Source of the DNA: Clostridium gasigenes
Lineage (GTDB): Bacteria; Bacillota; Clostridia; Clostridiales; Clostridiaceae
Direction: 5' to 3'
Assembly: GCF_900104115.1 (NCBI RefSeq)
Contig: NZ_FNJM01000011.1
Span: 30,359 to 94,358, forward strand
DNA: 64,000 nt
Numbering within the stretch: position 1 is the first letter of the stretch; every line of letters starts with the position of its first letter. This document shows, in pieces, positions 56,119-63,659 of this stretch. A program made the translations under genes and the position numbers. The notes under the pieces are model-generated. The model made no database searches and was not told the origin of the DNA. It saw only the letters and a list, made by a program, of their open reading frames with translations.

Positions 56119-57339
56119 ATGAAAAAGGTAGAAGAAAGATTTTTAGAATATATTAAGGTTGATACTAAAGCAGATGAAAATACTAAGGTAACTCCTAGCA
56201 CAAAGGGACAGTTAAAATTAGCAGAAATACTTTGTAATGAACTTAAAGAAATGGGTATTAAGAATGCAAAGATAAGTGAACATGGATATGTTTATGCATC
56301 TTTAGAGAAAAATTGTAATAAGGAAATACCAACTATAGGGTTTATAGCACATATGGATACAGCACCAGATTATTGTGGAACAAATGTAAACCCTCAAATA
56401 GTTAAAAACTATAATGGTGAAGATATAAAATTAAATAAAAATGTAACATTATCATCAAAATTCTCACCTGAATTAAAAAAATATATAGGTAAGACACTTA
56501 TAACTACAGATGGAAATACTCTTTTAGGTGCAGATGATAAAGCTGGAATAGCAGAAATTATGACAGCTATTAATTACTTAGTTAATAATCCAGAAATAGA
56601 ACATGGAACTATTAAAATTGGATTTACACCAGATGAGGAAATTGGAGAAGGTGCAGACCATTTTGATGTTGAAGGATTTGCTGCTGACTTTGCATATACT
56701 TTAGATGGTGGAGAAGTAGGAGAGCTTGAGTATGAAAATTTCAATGCAGCTGGAATAAATGTTGAAATTAAAGGCGTTAATGTTCATCCAGGGCATGCAA
56801 AAAATAAAATGATAAACTCTATTATGGTAGCTCATGAATTTATAAATATGCTTCCAATAAATGAAGTGCCAGAGAAAACAGAAAAATATGAAGGTTTCTC
56901 ACATCTTTCAGATATAAAAGGATCAGTAGAAAATACTACTCTACAATTTATAGTTAGAGACTTTTTTGAAGATACATTTGAAAAAAGAAAATCTCAATTT
57001 AAAGAAATAGAAAAACAATTAAATGAAAAGTATGGAGTAGGAATTGTTAATGTAATCATAAAGGAACAATATAAAAATATGAAAGAAAAAATTGAGCCAG
57101 TTATGCATATAGTTGAAGTGGCTAAGAAAGCAATGGAAGATGCTGATGTAGTTCCTAAAATAAAACCTATTAGAGGTGGAACAGATGGAGCAAGACTCTC
57201 TTACATGGGATTACCTACGCCAAATATATTTACTGGGGGAGAAAACTTCCATGGTAAATATGAATATATACCAGTAGAGTCTATGGAAAAAGCAGTTGAG
57301 GTAATATTAAATATAATTAAGATATATGCTAATAAATAA
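56119..57339 (+). CDS. pepT: Peptidase T (tripeptide aminopeptidase)
   Basis: The 406-residue M20-family enzyme removes N-terminal residues from tripeptides in the cytoplasm. Zinc-site segments are intact: 'GFIAHMDTAPDYCG', 'LLGADDKAGIAEI', 'GFTPDEEIGEGADHFD', 'YTLDGGEVGELEYE' and 'RGGTDGARLSYMGLPTPNIF'. The start ATG 56119 is seven bases after GGAGTG. A strong terminator follows at 57383. Confidence 0.95.
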   Translation: MKKVEERFLEYIKVDTKADENTKVTPSTKGQLKLAEILCNELKEMGIKNAKISEHGYVYASLEKNCNKEIPTIGFIAHMDTAPDYCGTNVNPQIVKNYNGEDIKLNKNVTLSSKFSPELKKYIGKTLITTDGNTLLGADDKAGIAEIMTAINYLVNNPEIEHGTIKIGFTPDEEIGEGADHFDVEGFAADFAYTLDGGEVGELEYENFNAAGINVEIKGVNVHPGHAKNKMINSIMVAHEFINMLPINEVPEKTEKYEGFSHLSDIKGSVENTTLQFIVRDFFEDTFEKRKSQFKEIEKQLNEKYGVGIVNVIIKEQYKNMKEKIEPVMHIVEVAKKAMEDADVVPKIKPIRGGTDGARLSYMGLPTPNIFTGGENFHGKYEYIPVESMEKAVEVILNIIKIYANK

Positions 57340-57382
57340 ATTTATTTTAATTGTTTAATTAAAGTGAATTTAGATAGAGCAA

Positions 57383-57430
57383 ATAGATATGGCAGTTACT
57401 GAATATAGTAACTGCCATATCTATTTTTAT
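57383..57430 (+). terminator. Terminator of pepT
   Basis: ATAGATATGGCAGTTACT (57383-57400) pairs perfectly with AGTAACTGCCATATCTAT (57407-57424), then TTTTTAT. Confidence 0.9.
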
Positions 57431-57598
57431 AAGAAGTAAAACTTAAAGATTTGGTAGGTTAAATAAAGGTGGAGAATAATCTGTGGAAATTGTGAACTAG
57501 ATAAAAATATGATATTTGAAAATTAAATAATGTTATATTTACAAAATATGTTATAATTAATTCATAATAGTAATTGGCTGTTAGATAAATAGGAATTT

Positions 57599-58255
57599 AT
57601 GGGGGTGATTACAATAGAAGAACTAAAACCAAATGAAAAAGAAAGAGAAGTATTAGCGTTATTTTATAATAGATTTTATGATTTATATGAAGAAGTTGTA
57701 AATGATAATTTTATTAACAATGATGCAAAAATAAGATTTTATAAACTAAGGGAATCATTTTCAATATATAAAGAATTATTAAGTTATGAGTCTATTAAAG
57801 AATATATTAACTGGATGAAAAAAGGTGGACGACCTCATTTTGAAGGTATAATTGCAGATGATTTGTTTAGTTTTATAAGAAATCTCCTATTGCACTTTCC
57901 TATTTTTGATACATGGGATGAGGTATATATAAATAAGAACTTAGCCACTTGGAGTAAGATGGGTCAAATAGATAAATTTCTAACTAAAAGTATTAAACAA
58001 AAGATTGATGGTAAAGGCACTGTAAAATATAGAATATGGGAAGAAAAAAAGAATAAAATGACATATTTTTGCATTAATTTTCCTGAACAATATAACAATA
58101 CTAATATTTACTTAAAAGATATAATACCAGAAGAAGTTGGAATGAAATTTTGTATGGCATTAATGAGAGCGATATTAGATACTCAGGTGGAGGACGCAGA
58201 AGTGCCTGATATAAAAATTATGTCTCAAGTATATTTACCTATAAAAAACGAATAA
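57599..58255 (+). CDS. Orphan protein with HEPN-like motif (HEPN cluster gene 1)
   Basis: This 218-residue helical protein has no recognised family. R94-N-L-L-L-H99 ('LFSFIRNLLLHFP') fits the R-[N/D/H]-x3-H signature of HEPN ribonuclease domains and lies at the end of a long predicted helix, as expected. The N-terminal 70 residues are helical and charged. After the motif there is an internal beta-like stretch ('VKYRIWEEKKNKMTYFCINF') and a C-terminal helix. An extended -10 (TGTTATAAT, 57550-57557) lies about 40 bases upstream. The start could also be GTG 57605. It opens a run of four such genes. Confidence 0.6.
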   Translation: MGVITIEELKPNEKEREVLALFYNRFYDLYEEVVNDNFINNDAKIRFYKLRESFSIYKELLSYESIKEYINWMKKGGRPHFEGIIADDLFSFIRNLLLHFPIFDTWDEVYINKNLATWSKMGQIDKFLTKSIKQKIDGKGTVKYRIWEEKKNKMTYFCINFPEQYNNTNIYLKDIIPEEVGMKFCMALMRAILDTQVEDAEVPDIKIMSQVYLPIKNE

Positions 58256-58365
58256 TACTTTAAACTACATTCCAATTTCAGGGAGGCCAAATTTCCCTTT
58301 ATATTTATAATTAAATAAGTATGTATATATATAAGTTTATTAATAGAAAAAACGAGGTGTATTAT

Positions 58366-58923
58366 ATGATGTTACGACTAATTGCTGATGTTAACAAAGC
58401 ATTGGAGGCAGAGAGTTACTTTTCCGCATTATCATTAGTATTAACTTTCCCTGATATTTGTGGTAAGGCTGAATATCCCCAAGAAAAGAGTACTGCAAAA
58501 CGATACAAAGATTGGTATGACGAGTATATCGGTAAATATGAACAGTGCCCTTGTGAACATTGTCAGAATACTCCAATGCCTTATTTAAGTGGAGAAGTGG
58601 TATACAATTTAAGAAACTCTTTATTGCATCAGGGGACACCTAATATAGATGCTCTTAAAATTAAAAATGATAACAATAAAATTGATTGCTTTGAGCTTGT
58701 TATTGAATCTAAAAAGCCATTTGATATTTATAGTGATGCATCCGGCATCCTTAATGGAAGTGTAAGAACTTATCGTGTAAATGTACGACGTTTGTGTTTA
58801 ATATTTTGTAATTCTGTCAGAGCCTATTATGAAGAATGTAAGGATAAGTTTAACTTCTTCAAGTTCACTATTATTGATTGGGATAAAGAGAGTGAAAAGA
58901 TGAAAAATTTGAAATTATATTAA
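58366..58923 (+). CDS. HEPN-like protein of a widespread unknown family (HEPN cluster gene 2)
   Basis: About 185 residues from ATG 58366, six bases after GAGGTG. The motif R83-N-S-L-L-H88 ('VVYNLRNSLLHQGTP') is a textbook HEPN signature. The preceding 'YFSALSLVLTFPDICGKAEY' and 'RYKDWYDEYIG' and a cysteine group 'CPCEHC' (61-66) are typical of a common but uncharacterised bacterial family. It lies 110 bases after gene 1 without a strong terminator between them. RNase activity is inferred from the motif only. Confidence 0.72.
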   Translation: MMLRLIADVNKALEAESYFSALSLVLTFPDICGKAEYPQEKSTAKRYKDWYDEYIGKYEQCPCEHCQNTPMPYLSGEVVYNLRNSLLHQGTPNIDALKIKNDNNKIDCFELVIESKKPFDIYSDASGILNGSVRTYRVNVRRLCLIFCNSVRAYYEECKDKFNFFKFTIIDWDKESEKMKNLKLY

Positions 58924-59050
58924 ATAAGTATGCTTGCCATTATAATTAGTAAGCTAATGAAATACAAAAGAAAGAAACAGAGAAATCAGAATTCAGTGAA
59001 TTGAAATTAATGATTTAGTTAAACATTCGTTGTTTAGGAGAGGTGATTTA

Positions 59051-60151
59051 TTGAATATGGGTGAAAATACATATAATGATATTTTAAGAATGCATTCAAA
59101 AATACTTATAGCACAAGATGGTAAGACATTAATTGATCTACTATTAAATGTTCAGGATAGTGCAGTATCCTTATCTTTAATACCATTTTCTGCTCTTTAT
59201 TGTAGATCTGCCAAAGAATTTCTATGTATTGAGGATGCAAGGAATGAGATTGAAAAAGACGTAAAAGACATAAGAAATGGATTAAAAATATTTACTGATA
59301 AGTATTCAAAAGGGAAAAAGATGGTGTCTGAATCGGATAACCAGCAAAACGAAGTTTTTAAGAATATGTTGCGTTTCTCCATAACTAAAATATTAAATAT
59401 TCATTTGAATCTTGGAGTTTATTTTAATGAACAAGGGAGAGTTGTATTTAACACGCAGCAGGCTAATTTTTATTTAAATATACCAAGAAGCAAAGAGGAT
59501 TCAGCTGGAGGACATGCAAGAATAGTTGGAGAGAAGCTAGGTGGTGAAATTGCTAAAATTCTTGTAAAATATTGTGGTATCAATAACTTGGAAGACAAAA
59601 CAATTCTTTTTAATTCTGTCCCTAAATATGGATACATCGATTTTAATACAAACAGGAAGAGTGAATTTTTCAGTAAAGAGTTTGATAAGGAAATCAATCT
59701 TAGACTATTACATATGCTCTCAACAATTGGGTTCGTGAATAACTTACTTGTTCCAGTTTTCCGAGATACTAATGTATGGCTTTTAAGAATCATATACATC
59801 ACAGCTCACAATACATGGCTTGGGATAAAAAAGCTTAGTCAACATCTTGAACAAAATCATCATAGCGGAATAAAATTTCATGATTTAAGTGAATGTATTG
59901 ATGGAAATATAAATTTATTCTCGTCTTCTTTTAGAAATTGTATGATGCATTACGATTTAGTAGATAAGCGTGATTGCCCGATCATTTTACAAGAGTACTA
60001 TAATCCGGTAAAACCATTGTATGGACTTGTAGAAAGTTGTTATAATGGTATGCATTTTAATCAATATTATGACAAGCTTTACAAGCTGTCGCAAAAGCTT
60101 GAAGAATACCTGTTATCGTATTTTAATGTAAATCAAAATAATATACGTTAG
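59051..60151 (+). CDS. Large orphan protein with C-terminal HEPN-like motif (HEPN cluster gene 3)
   Basis: About 366 residues from TTG 59051, placed by AGGAGAGGTGA (59036-59046); ATG 59057 is the alternative. The motif 'FRNCMMHYDL' (R295-N-C-M-M-H300) lies in a C-terminal helical domain (about 225-360). The N-terminal 220 residues are a separate domain with helices and a central 'KFDxxK'-free stretch that I do not recognise. It is separated from gene 2 by about 130 bases, and a distant hairpin terminator follows at 60351. Confidence 0.6.
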   Translation: MNMGENTYNDILRMHSKILIAQDGKTLIDLLLNVQDSAVSLSLIPFSALYCRSAKEFLCIEDARNEIEKDVKDIRNGLKIFTDKYSKGKKMVSESDNQQNEVFKNMLRFSITKILNIHLNLGVYFNEQGRVVFNTQQANFYLNIPRSKEDSAGGHARIVGEKLGGEIAKILVKYCGINNLEDKTILFNSVPKYGYIDFNTNRKSEFFSKEFDKEINLRLLHMLSTIGFVNNLLVPVFRDTNVWLLRIIYITAHNTWLGIKKLSQHLEQNHHSGIKFHDLSECIDGNINLFSSSFRNCMMHYDLVDKRDCPIILQEYYNPVKPLYGLVESCYNGMHFNQYYDKLYKLSQKLEEYLLSYFNVNQNNIR

Positions 60152-60182
60152 GATTGGCACTAATTAGAGGTTAATTAATCAC

Positions 60183-60219
60183 ACTTTGAAGACTATATCT
60201 TTTTAATAGTTTCCAAAGT
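60183..60219 (+). repeat. Hairpin downstream of HEPN gene 3
   Basis: ACTTTGAAGACTAT (60183-60196) pairs with ATAGTTTCCAAAGT (60206-60219) at 12 of 14 positions, one of the others being G-U. It lies at the start of the 407-base gap 60152-60558 and has no T-run. Confidence 0.5.
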
Positions 60220-60350
60220 ATCTTACTGGCTTCGTTCAGTGCATAGCATAGATTTTAATGAGACAAATTCCAATTTGTAGGGTAGATTAAATTAACTTTA
60301 AGGAAACAATTTTAGGATACTACGAATTAATAAAAATAAATAATAGACTT

Positions 60351-60405
60351 AAATATCGCATTATTCATTACTGAATATGTGATATTTTTTCGTTCGCAAT
60401 TCAAG
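60351..60405 (+). terminator. Terminator A with conserved 3' tail (related to terminator B at 62578)
   Basis: AAATATC pairs with GATATTT, then GCAT with ATGT, a bulged T, and ATTCA with TGAAT around a TTAC loop. T6 and CGTTCGCAATTCAAG follow. The outer arm ATATCGCATTATTC (60353-60366) has an exact inverted copy at 60481-60494, before the next gene. Confidence 0.75.
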
Positions 60406-60480
60406 GAGTTATTGCAAAATATGCAACAACTTAAATTGTTGATATTGCGAAGCATTTAATAAAAATGTTCTTTTAAAATT

Positions 60481-60510
60481 GAATAATGCGATATACAAAT
60501 ATGCTATAAT
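60481..60510 (+). promoter_or_regulatory. Inverted copy of the terminator A arm plus extended -10 before HEPN gene 4
   Basis: GAATAATGCGATAT (60481-60494) is the reverse complement of the terminator A arm. An extended -10 TGCTATAAT ends at 60510, with surroundings AAATATGCTATAATTAATT nearly identical to those before HEPN gene 1. The rest of 60220-60480 shows only short inverted repeats (CAACAA/TTGTTG near 60423-60440). Confidence 0.6.
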
Positions 60511-60558
60511 TAATTAGAAGTAGATTGATAAATTAAAATTTTAAGGAGGAACCAATTA

Positions 60559-61503
60559 GTGAATACAGAGACGCATATATTAAAAGAAGATTTAGATATT
60601 GATTTAGAGAAAATGAAAATTCCTAATTTAAATGAAGATGAGAGATTAATCATTGAGTCCTATGTAGAAATAACAAGACATATTAAAGAGATAGAAAAAT
60701 TATTTAATATTTTTAGATGTAATCTAAAAATTATCTTAAACCATTATACACTGTATAATAATGACACTATTAAACGTAATAAAATATGTACTTTTGAAGA
60801 AGATGATTATGTAGTAATTAACACATTAGTAATTAACTTTTTAAGTTCTGGAAAGACACTAGTAGAATCTATTGAAAACTTCATGAAATCAGTTATAAAT
60901 CCAGAATTACGAATATATAATGATTTCAAATGTAAATGTATAAATAGAATATATGATACTATTTTTTCATATAGACTATTAATTCGATTAAGGGATTTTT
61001 CTCAACATGGCCATTTACCTATTAGTGGAAATTATAATGGAGGTTATTGTTTTGATTTGAATAGAATTATAACAACTCCACATTTTAATCATAATAAAAA
61101 GATTGAAGAAGAAATGATAAAATTAGAAAAGGAAATATACGAAAAATTTAAAGGGTATCCAAGAATCTGTTTTACAAAATCAATATCAGAATTTAATTTA
61201 TGTATAATAGAGATATATGTAGAATTTCTCAATGCAATAGAAAACTTCTTTTATGATGTATTACAAAAAGTAAATTTATTATTAAATCAACGGCCTGATC
61301 TTATTTATAAATCTACTGATCGCTTTAATAATCATGTTTTTTATAAAGATTGTAATGGATTTATTCATTGTTTTGACTTACAGGATAATTCTAAAAAAAT
61401 GTTTCTGGAATTTAAAGAAAAAGCTATGAAAATTTTTGATTATGAGAAAAGTGCGATGAAGGAATTAAATGATAGTATAAAATTCAAAAAAAATTCGGTT
61501 TAG
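60559..61503 (+). CDS. Orphan protein with HEPN-like RDxxxH motif (HEPN cluster gene 4)
   Basis: The 314-residue helical protein starts at GTG 60559, nine bases after AAGGAGG (60543-60549). The motif R145-D-F-S-Q-H150 ('LLIRLRDFSQHGHLP') follows a long helix and fits the HEPN signature with Asp in the second position. The C-terminal part (about 200-310) contains more helices and 'YKDCNGFIHCFDL'. No known family name can be given. It lies between related repeat elements (60481 and 61580). Confidence 0.58.
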   Translation: MNTETHILKEDLDIDLEKMKIPNLNEDERLIIESYVEITRHIKEIEKLFNIFRCNLKIILNHYTLYNNDTIKRNKICTFEEDDYVVINTLVINFLSSGKTLVESIENFMKSVINPELRIYNDFKCKCINRIYDTIFSYRLLIRLRDFSQHGHLPISGNYNGGYCFDLNRIITTPHFNHNKKIEEEMIKLEKEIYEKFKGYPRICFTKSISEFNLCIIEIYVEFLNAIENFFYDVLQKVNLLLNQRPDLIYKSTDRFNNHVFYKDCNGFIHCFDLQDNSKKMFLEFKEKAMKIFDYEKSAMKELNDSIKFKKNSV

Positions 61504-61579
61504 TTTAGTTATAAGGTTAGTTTCAGATATTATTTAAAGCAAAAACAAGCAATATATATAGAGTTATTCATTGAGCATC

Positions 61580-61646
61580 GAATAATACGGTATTTATATT
61601 AAATAACATAATAAAGTTAATTTTAAATGTAAGAATATGTTATAAT
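61580..61646 (+). promoter_or_regulatory. Inverted copy of the terminator B arm plus extended -10 before the orphan membrane gene
   Basis: GAATAATACGGTAT (61580-61593) matches the reverse complement of the terminator B arm at 62583-62596 in 13 of 14 positions, so the two copies bracket the gene between them. An extended -10 TGTTATAAT ends at 61646. Confidence 0.6.
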
Positions 61647-61682
61647 ATTTTTAATGTTTTATGCTTAGGGGGAATGGCAAAA

Positions 61683-62561
61683 ATGAAAAAAACATTATTT
61701 AAAATATTTACAGCAATATCCAAACAAAAATGGCGATATTTCATAATACTATCATTAATATTAATTTATTCTTCAATACAAGCTATAAGATACTCAGATA
61801 TTCCAATATGGGCTAATATGCCAGAATATTTTATTAAACCACAAAATGCAGATATGTTACAATATAACTTAAGTGTAAGTTATATTGTAAGTTATATGTT
61901 TTATATGCTTGTGAATTTTATTCCAGATTTGGTTGAATCGGTAGAAAAACAAAGTGAAACAATACCTTTTAAGGCGACTATTCATAAAGAAATTCAACAA
62001 TTTACAAAAGGCATAATATATTTATGGGCAACTATTGGCGTTAATGCTAATTCAAAAGGATATTTTAATATATCAGAAATAGTTGAAGTAGATGATTTTT
62101 TCAAACAAGATGTCATAGAAGAAATAACAAAACATGTTAAGTTGCAGGAATCAATAAAAACTTATGCAGCTTTAACTTTAATTTCTGAGCATTATGATTG
62201 GAGTCTAAAAATGAGACTTGAGTTAGATAAAATTTGCACTCTAGGAAACTTGATTTTAACTCGATACAAAGATAATGTACCTTTAGAAATATTCTATGAT
62301 ATATTTTATATTATTAATGAAAGTAACATGATAGGGGAACTTTTAGTTCAGCTTAATGGTATAAATTCCTTAAAAAACGGGAAAAATCTCTATTTAGCTG
62401 ATTGTACAAATTTTAACAAGAATTTAAATGTTGGTAAATCTTGTCAGTCAATAATAAATTTATACAATTGGGTTAATATAGAATATGAATACTTTTCTGA
62501 TAATATTAATGATATTAATATTACAGTTAATAAAATTGATATTAAATATTTTTTCAAATAA
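61683..62561 (+). CDS. Orphan membrane protein in the HEPN cluster
   Basis: 292 residues from ATG 61683, ten bases after AGGGGGA; the in-frame ATG 61674 abuts that site. Two N-terminal membrane segments (about 17-36 and 60-80) flank a short external loop. The remaining 200 residues are probably cytosolic and helical ('QQFTKGIIYLWATIGVNA', 'LTLISEHYDWSLKMRLELDK'). There is no HEPN motif, nuclease motif or known family. Location and bracketing repeats tie it to the cluster; a membrane-acting partner role is speculation. Confidence 0.6.
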   Translation: MKKTLFKIFTAISKQKWRYFIILSLILIYSSIQAIRYSDIPIWANMPEYFIKPQNADMLQYNLSVSYIVSYMFYMLVNFIPDLVESVEKQSETIPFKATIHKEIQQFTKGIIYLWATIGVNANSKGYFNISEIVEVDDFFKQDVIEEITKHVKLQESIKTYAALTLISEHYDWSLKMRLELDKICTLGNLILTRYKDNVPLEIFYDIFYIINESNMIGELLVQLNGINSLKNGKNLYLADCTNFNKNLNVGKSCQSIINLYNWVNIEYEYFSDNINDINITVNKIDIKYFFK

Positions 62562-62577
62562 TATATAATAATATTAC

Positions 62578-62636
62578 AAAAAGTACCGTATTATTCAGAA
62601 ATGAATTTTACGGTACTTTTTCGTTCGCAATTCAAG
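62578..62636 (+). terminator. Terminator B with the same 3' tail as terminator A
   Basis: AAAAGTACCGTA pairs with TACGGTACTTTT (62609-62620) and ATTCA with TGAAT inside around a GAAA tetraloop. The tail TTTTCGTTCGCAATTCAAG is identical to that of terminator A. Confidence 0.85.
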
Positions 62637-62639
62637 AAT

Positions 62640-63050
62640 ATTTGTACTTGGTAAAAAACTGTTCCGCTGGGCATAGCAGTGAAGTTAACTTTTATATAAT
62701 TAACAGATCTTAAATTGAGTTTTTTTTTGGGGTGGACATTCCATCTAGAGAAATACAGTTTTGACGATATCAAGAAACGTGCTAACGTTAAACGTAGTAT
62801 AAAATAACACTTAGGCAAAAGAAGAATACAAGAGAATGAAAGGTAAAACCGAAGGGGTATTAAGGAATTACCAGTAGTATCTAATAGGATTAGATACACC
62901 AGAAAAAATAGAAGATGATTATAAAAGAATAGTTAATGCAATAAATTATGTTTATAATAGTTTTAGATAATATTTGTTTAAATTAATTCATTGCAATTGA
63001 AAATATAGAGGAATATAATATATACATAATAATAATAAGGTAATAGGGTG
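62640..63050. other. Gene-free stretch with coding debris
   Basis: No intact gene is visible. 'GLDTPEKIEDDYKRIVNAIN' is encoded at about 62888-62947 and the frame runs on to a TAA near 62970. An earlier fragment, 'HLEKYSFDDIKKRANVKRSI', lies near 62744-62803. Both look like broken remains of displaced genes. The segment ACTGTTCCGCTGGGCATAGC (about 62658-62677) resembles ACTGGCTTCGTTCAGTGCATAGC near 60224 after the previous gene group. Confidence 0.4.
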
Positions 63051-63067
63051 CGAAGGAGTTGATTAGT

Positions 63068-63628
63068 ATGAATACTCAAAAAGAAGTTGCTATAACATCA
63101 TTGTTTATAGAATATCAAAAGCTAAGAGAAACAAGTGAAGAAAACTATGAGTTTATAAATGGTGAAATTATAAAAATGCATTCACCAAGCATTAAACATC
63201 AAGATATTGTTTTAAATCTGGTAATGGAGTTAAAGCAATACTTTAAGGGAACTAAGTGCAAAACTATGATTTCTCCAACCGATATTTATCTTGAAAAAGA
63301 TAACATAAAAAAAGAAATATGTGTTATTCCAGATATTTCAGTTATGTGTGAACAGAGTGGATTTGATGAAAAAAGATATCATGGGGTTCCTACTATAATT
63401 GTTGAAGTGTTGAGTTCAAATTGGGCTGATGATATGATTAAAAAATTCAAGCTGTATCAAGAATTTGGAGTGTTAGAATATTGGATCATAGATCCGAGTA
63501 GTGAGTCATTTATGGTTTATAGCTATGATACTGAAGAAAAAAATTATCACAATGTAATTCAAAGAGATAATGAATTATGTTCAAAATTATTTTGTGATTT
63601 GAAGATAAACATGGAAGAGATATTTTGA
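63068..63628 (+). CDS. Uma2-family (DUF820) restriction-endonuclease-fold protein
   Basis: 186 residues from ATG 63068, nine bases after AAGGAG. The PD-(D/E)XK-like core is visible: 'YEFINGEIIKMHSPSIKHQ' near the N-terminus, P88-D89 ('CVIPDISVMC'), E113 in 'IIVEVLSS' and 'DMIKKFKLYQEFGVLEYWII' after it. Uma2 proteins are widespread in multicopy form, especially in cyanobacteria and some Firmicutes. Their biological role is unsettled, and they may be nucleases of mobile elements. It stands between gene debris and an IS element. Confidence 0.85.
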   Translation: MNTQKEVAITSLFIEYQKLRETSEENYEFINGEIIKMHSPSIKHQDIVLNLVMELKQYFKGTKCKTMISPTDIYLEKDNIKKEICVIPDISVMCEQSGFDEKRYHGVPTIIVEVLSSNWADDMIKKFKLYQEFGVLEYWIIDPSSESFMVYSYDTEEKNYHNVIQRDNELCSKLFCDLKINMEEIF

Positions 63629-63659
63629 ATTAGATAATAAATAGTCTAGGGGTTTGATA

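Noticed and set aside
58248..58258. CGAATAATAC at the end of HEPN gene 1 as a third copy of the bracketing repeat
   Set aside because: Only ten bases match, the sequence is AT-rich and overlaps the stop codon, and the rest of the element is missing, so chance is likely.
62591..62899. Minus-strand open frame of 102 codons
   Set aside because: It runs through terminator B and gene debris, has no ribosome site and no recognisable composition of a real protein.
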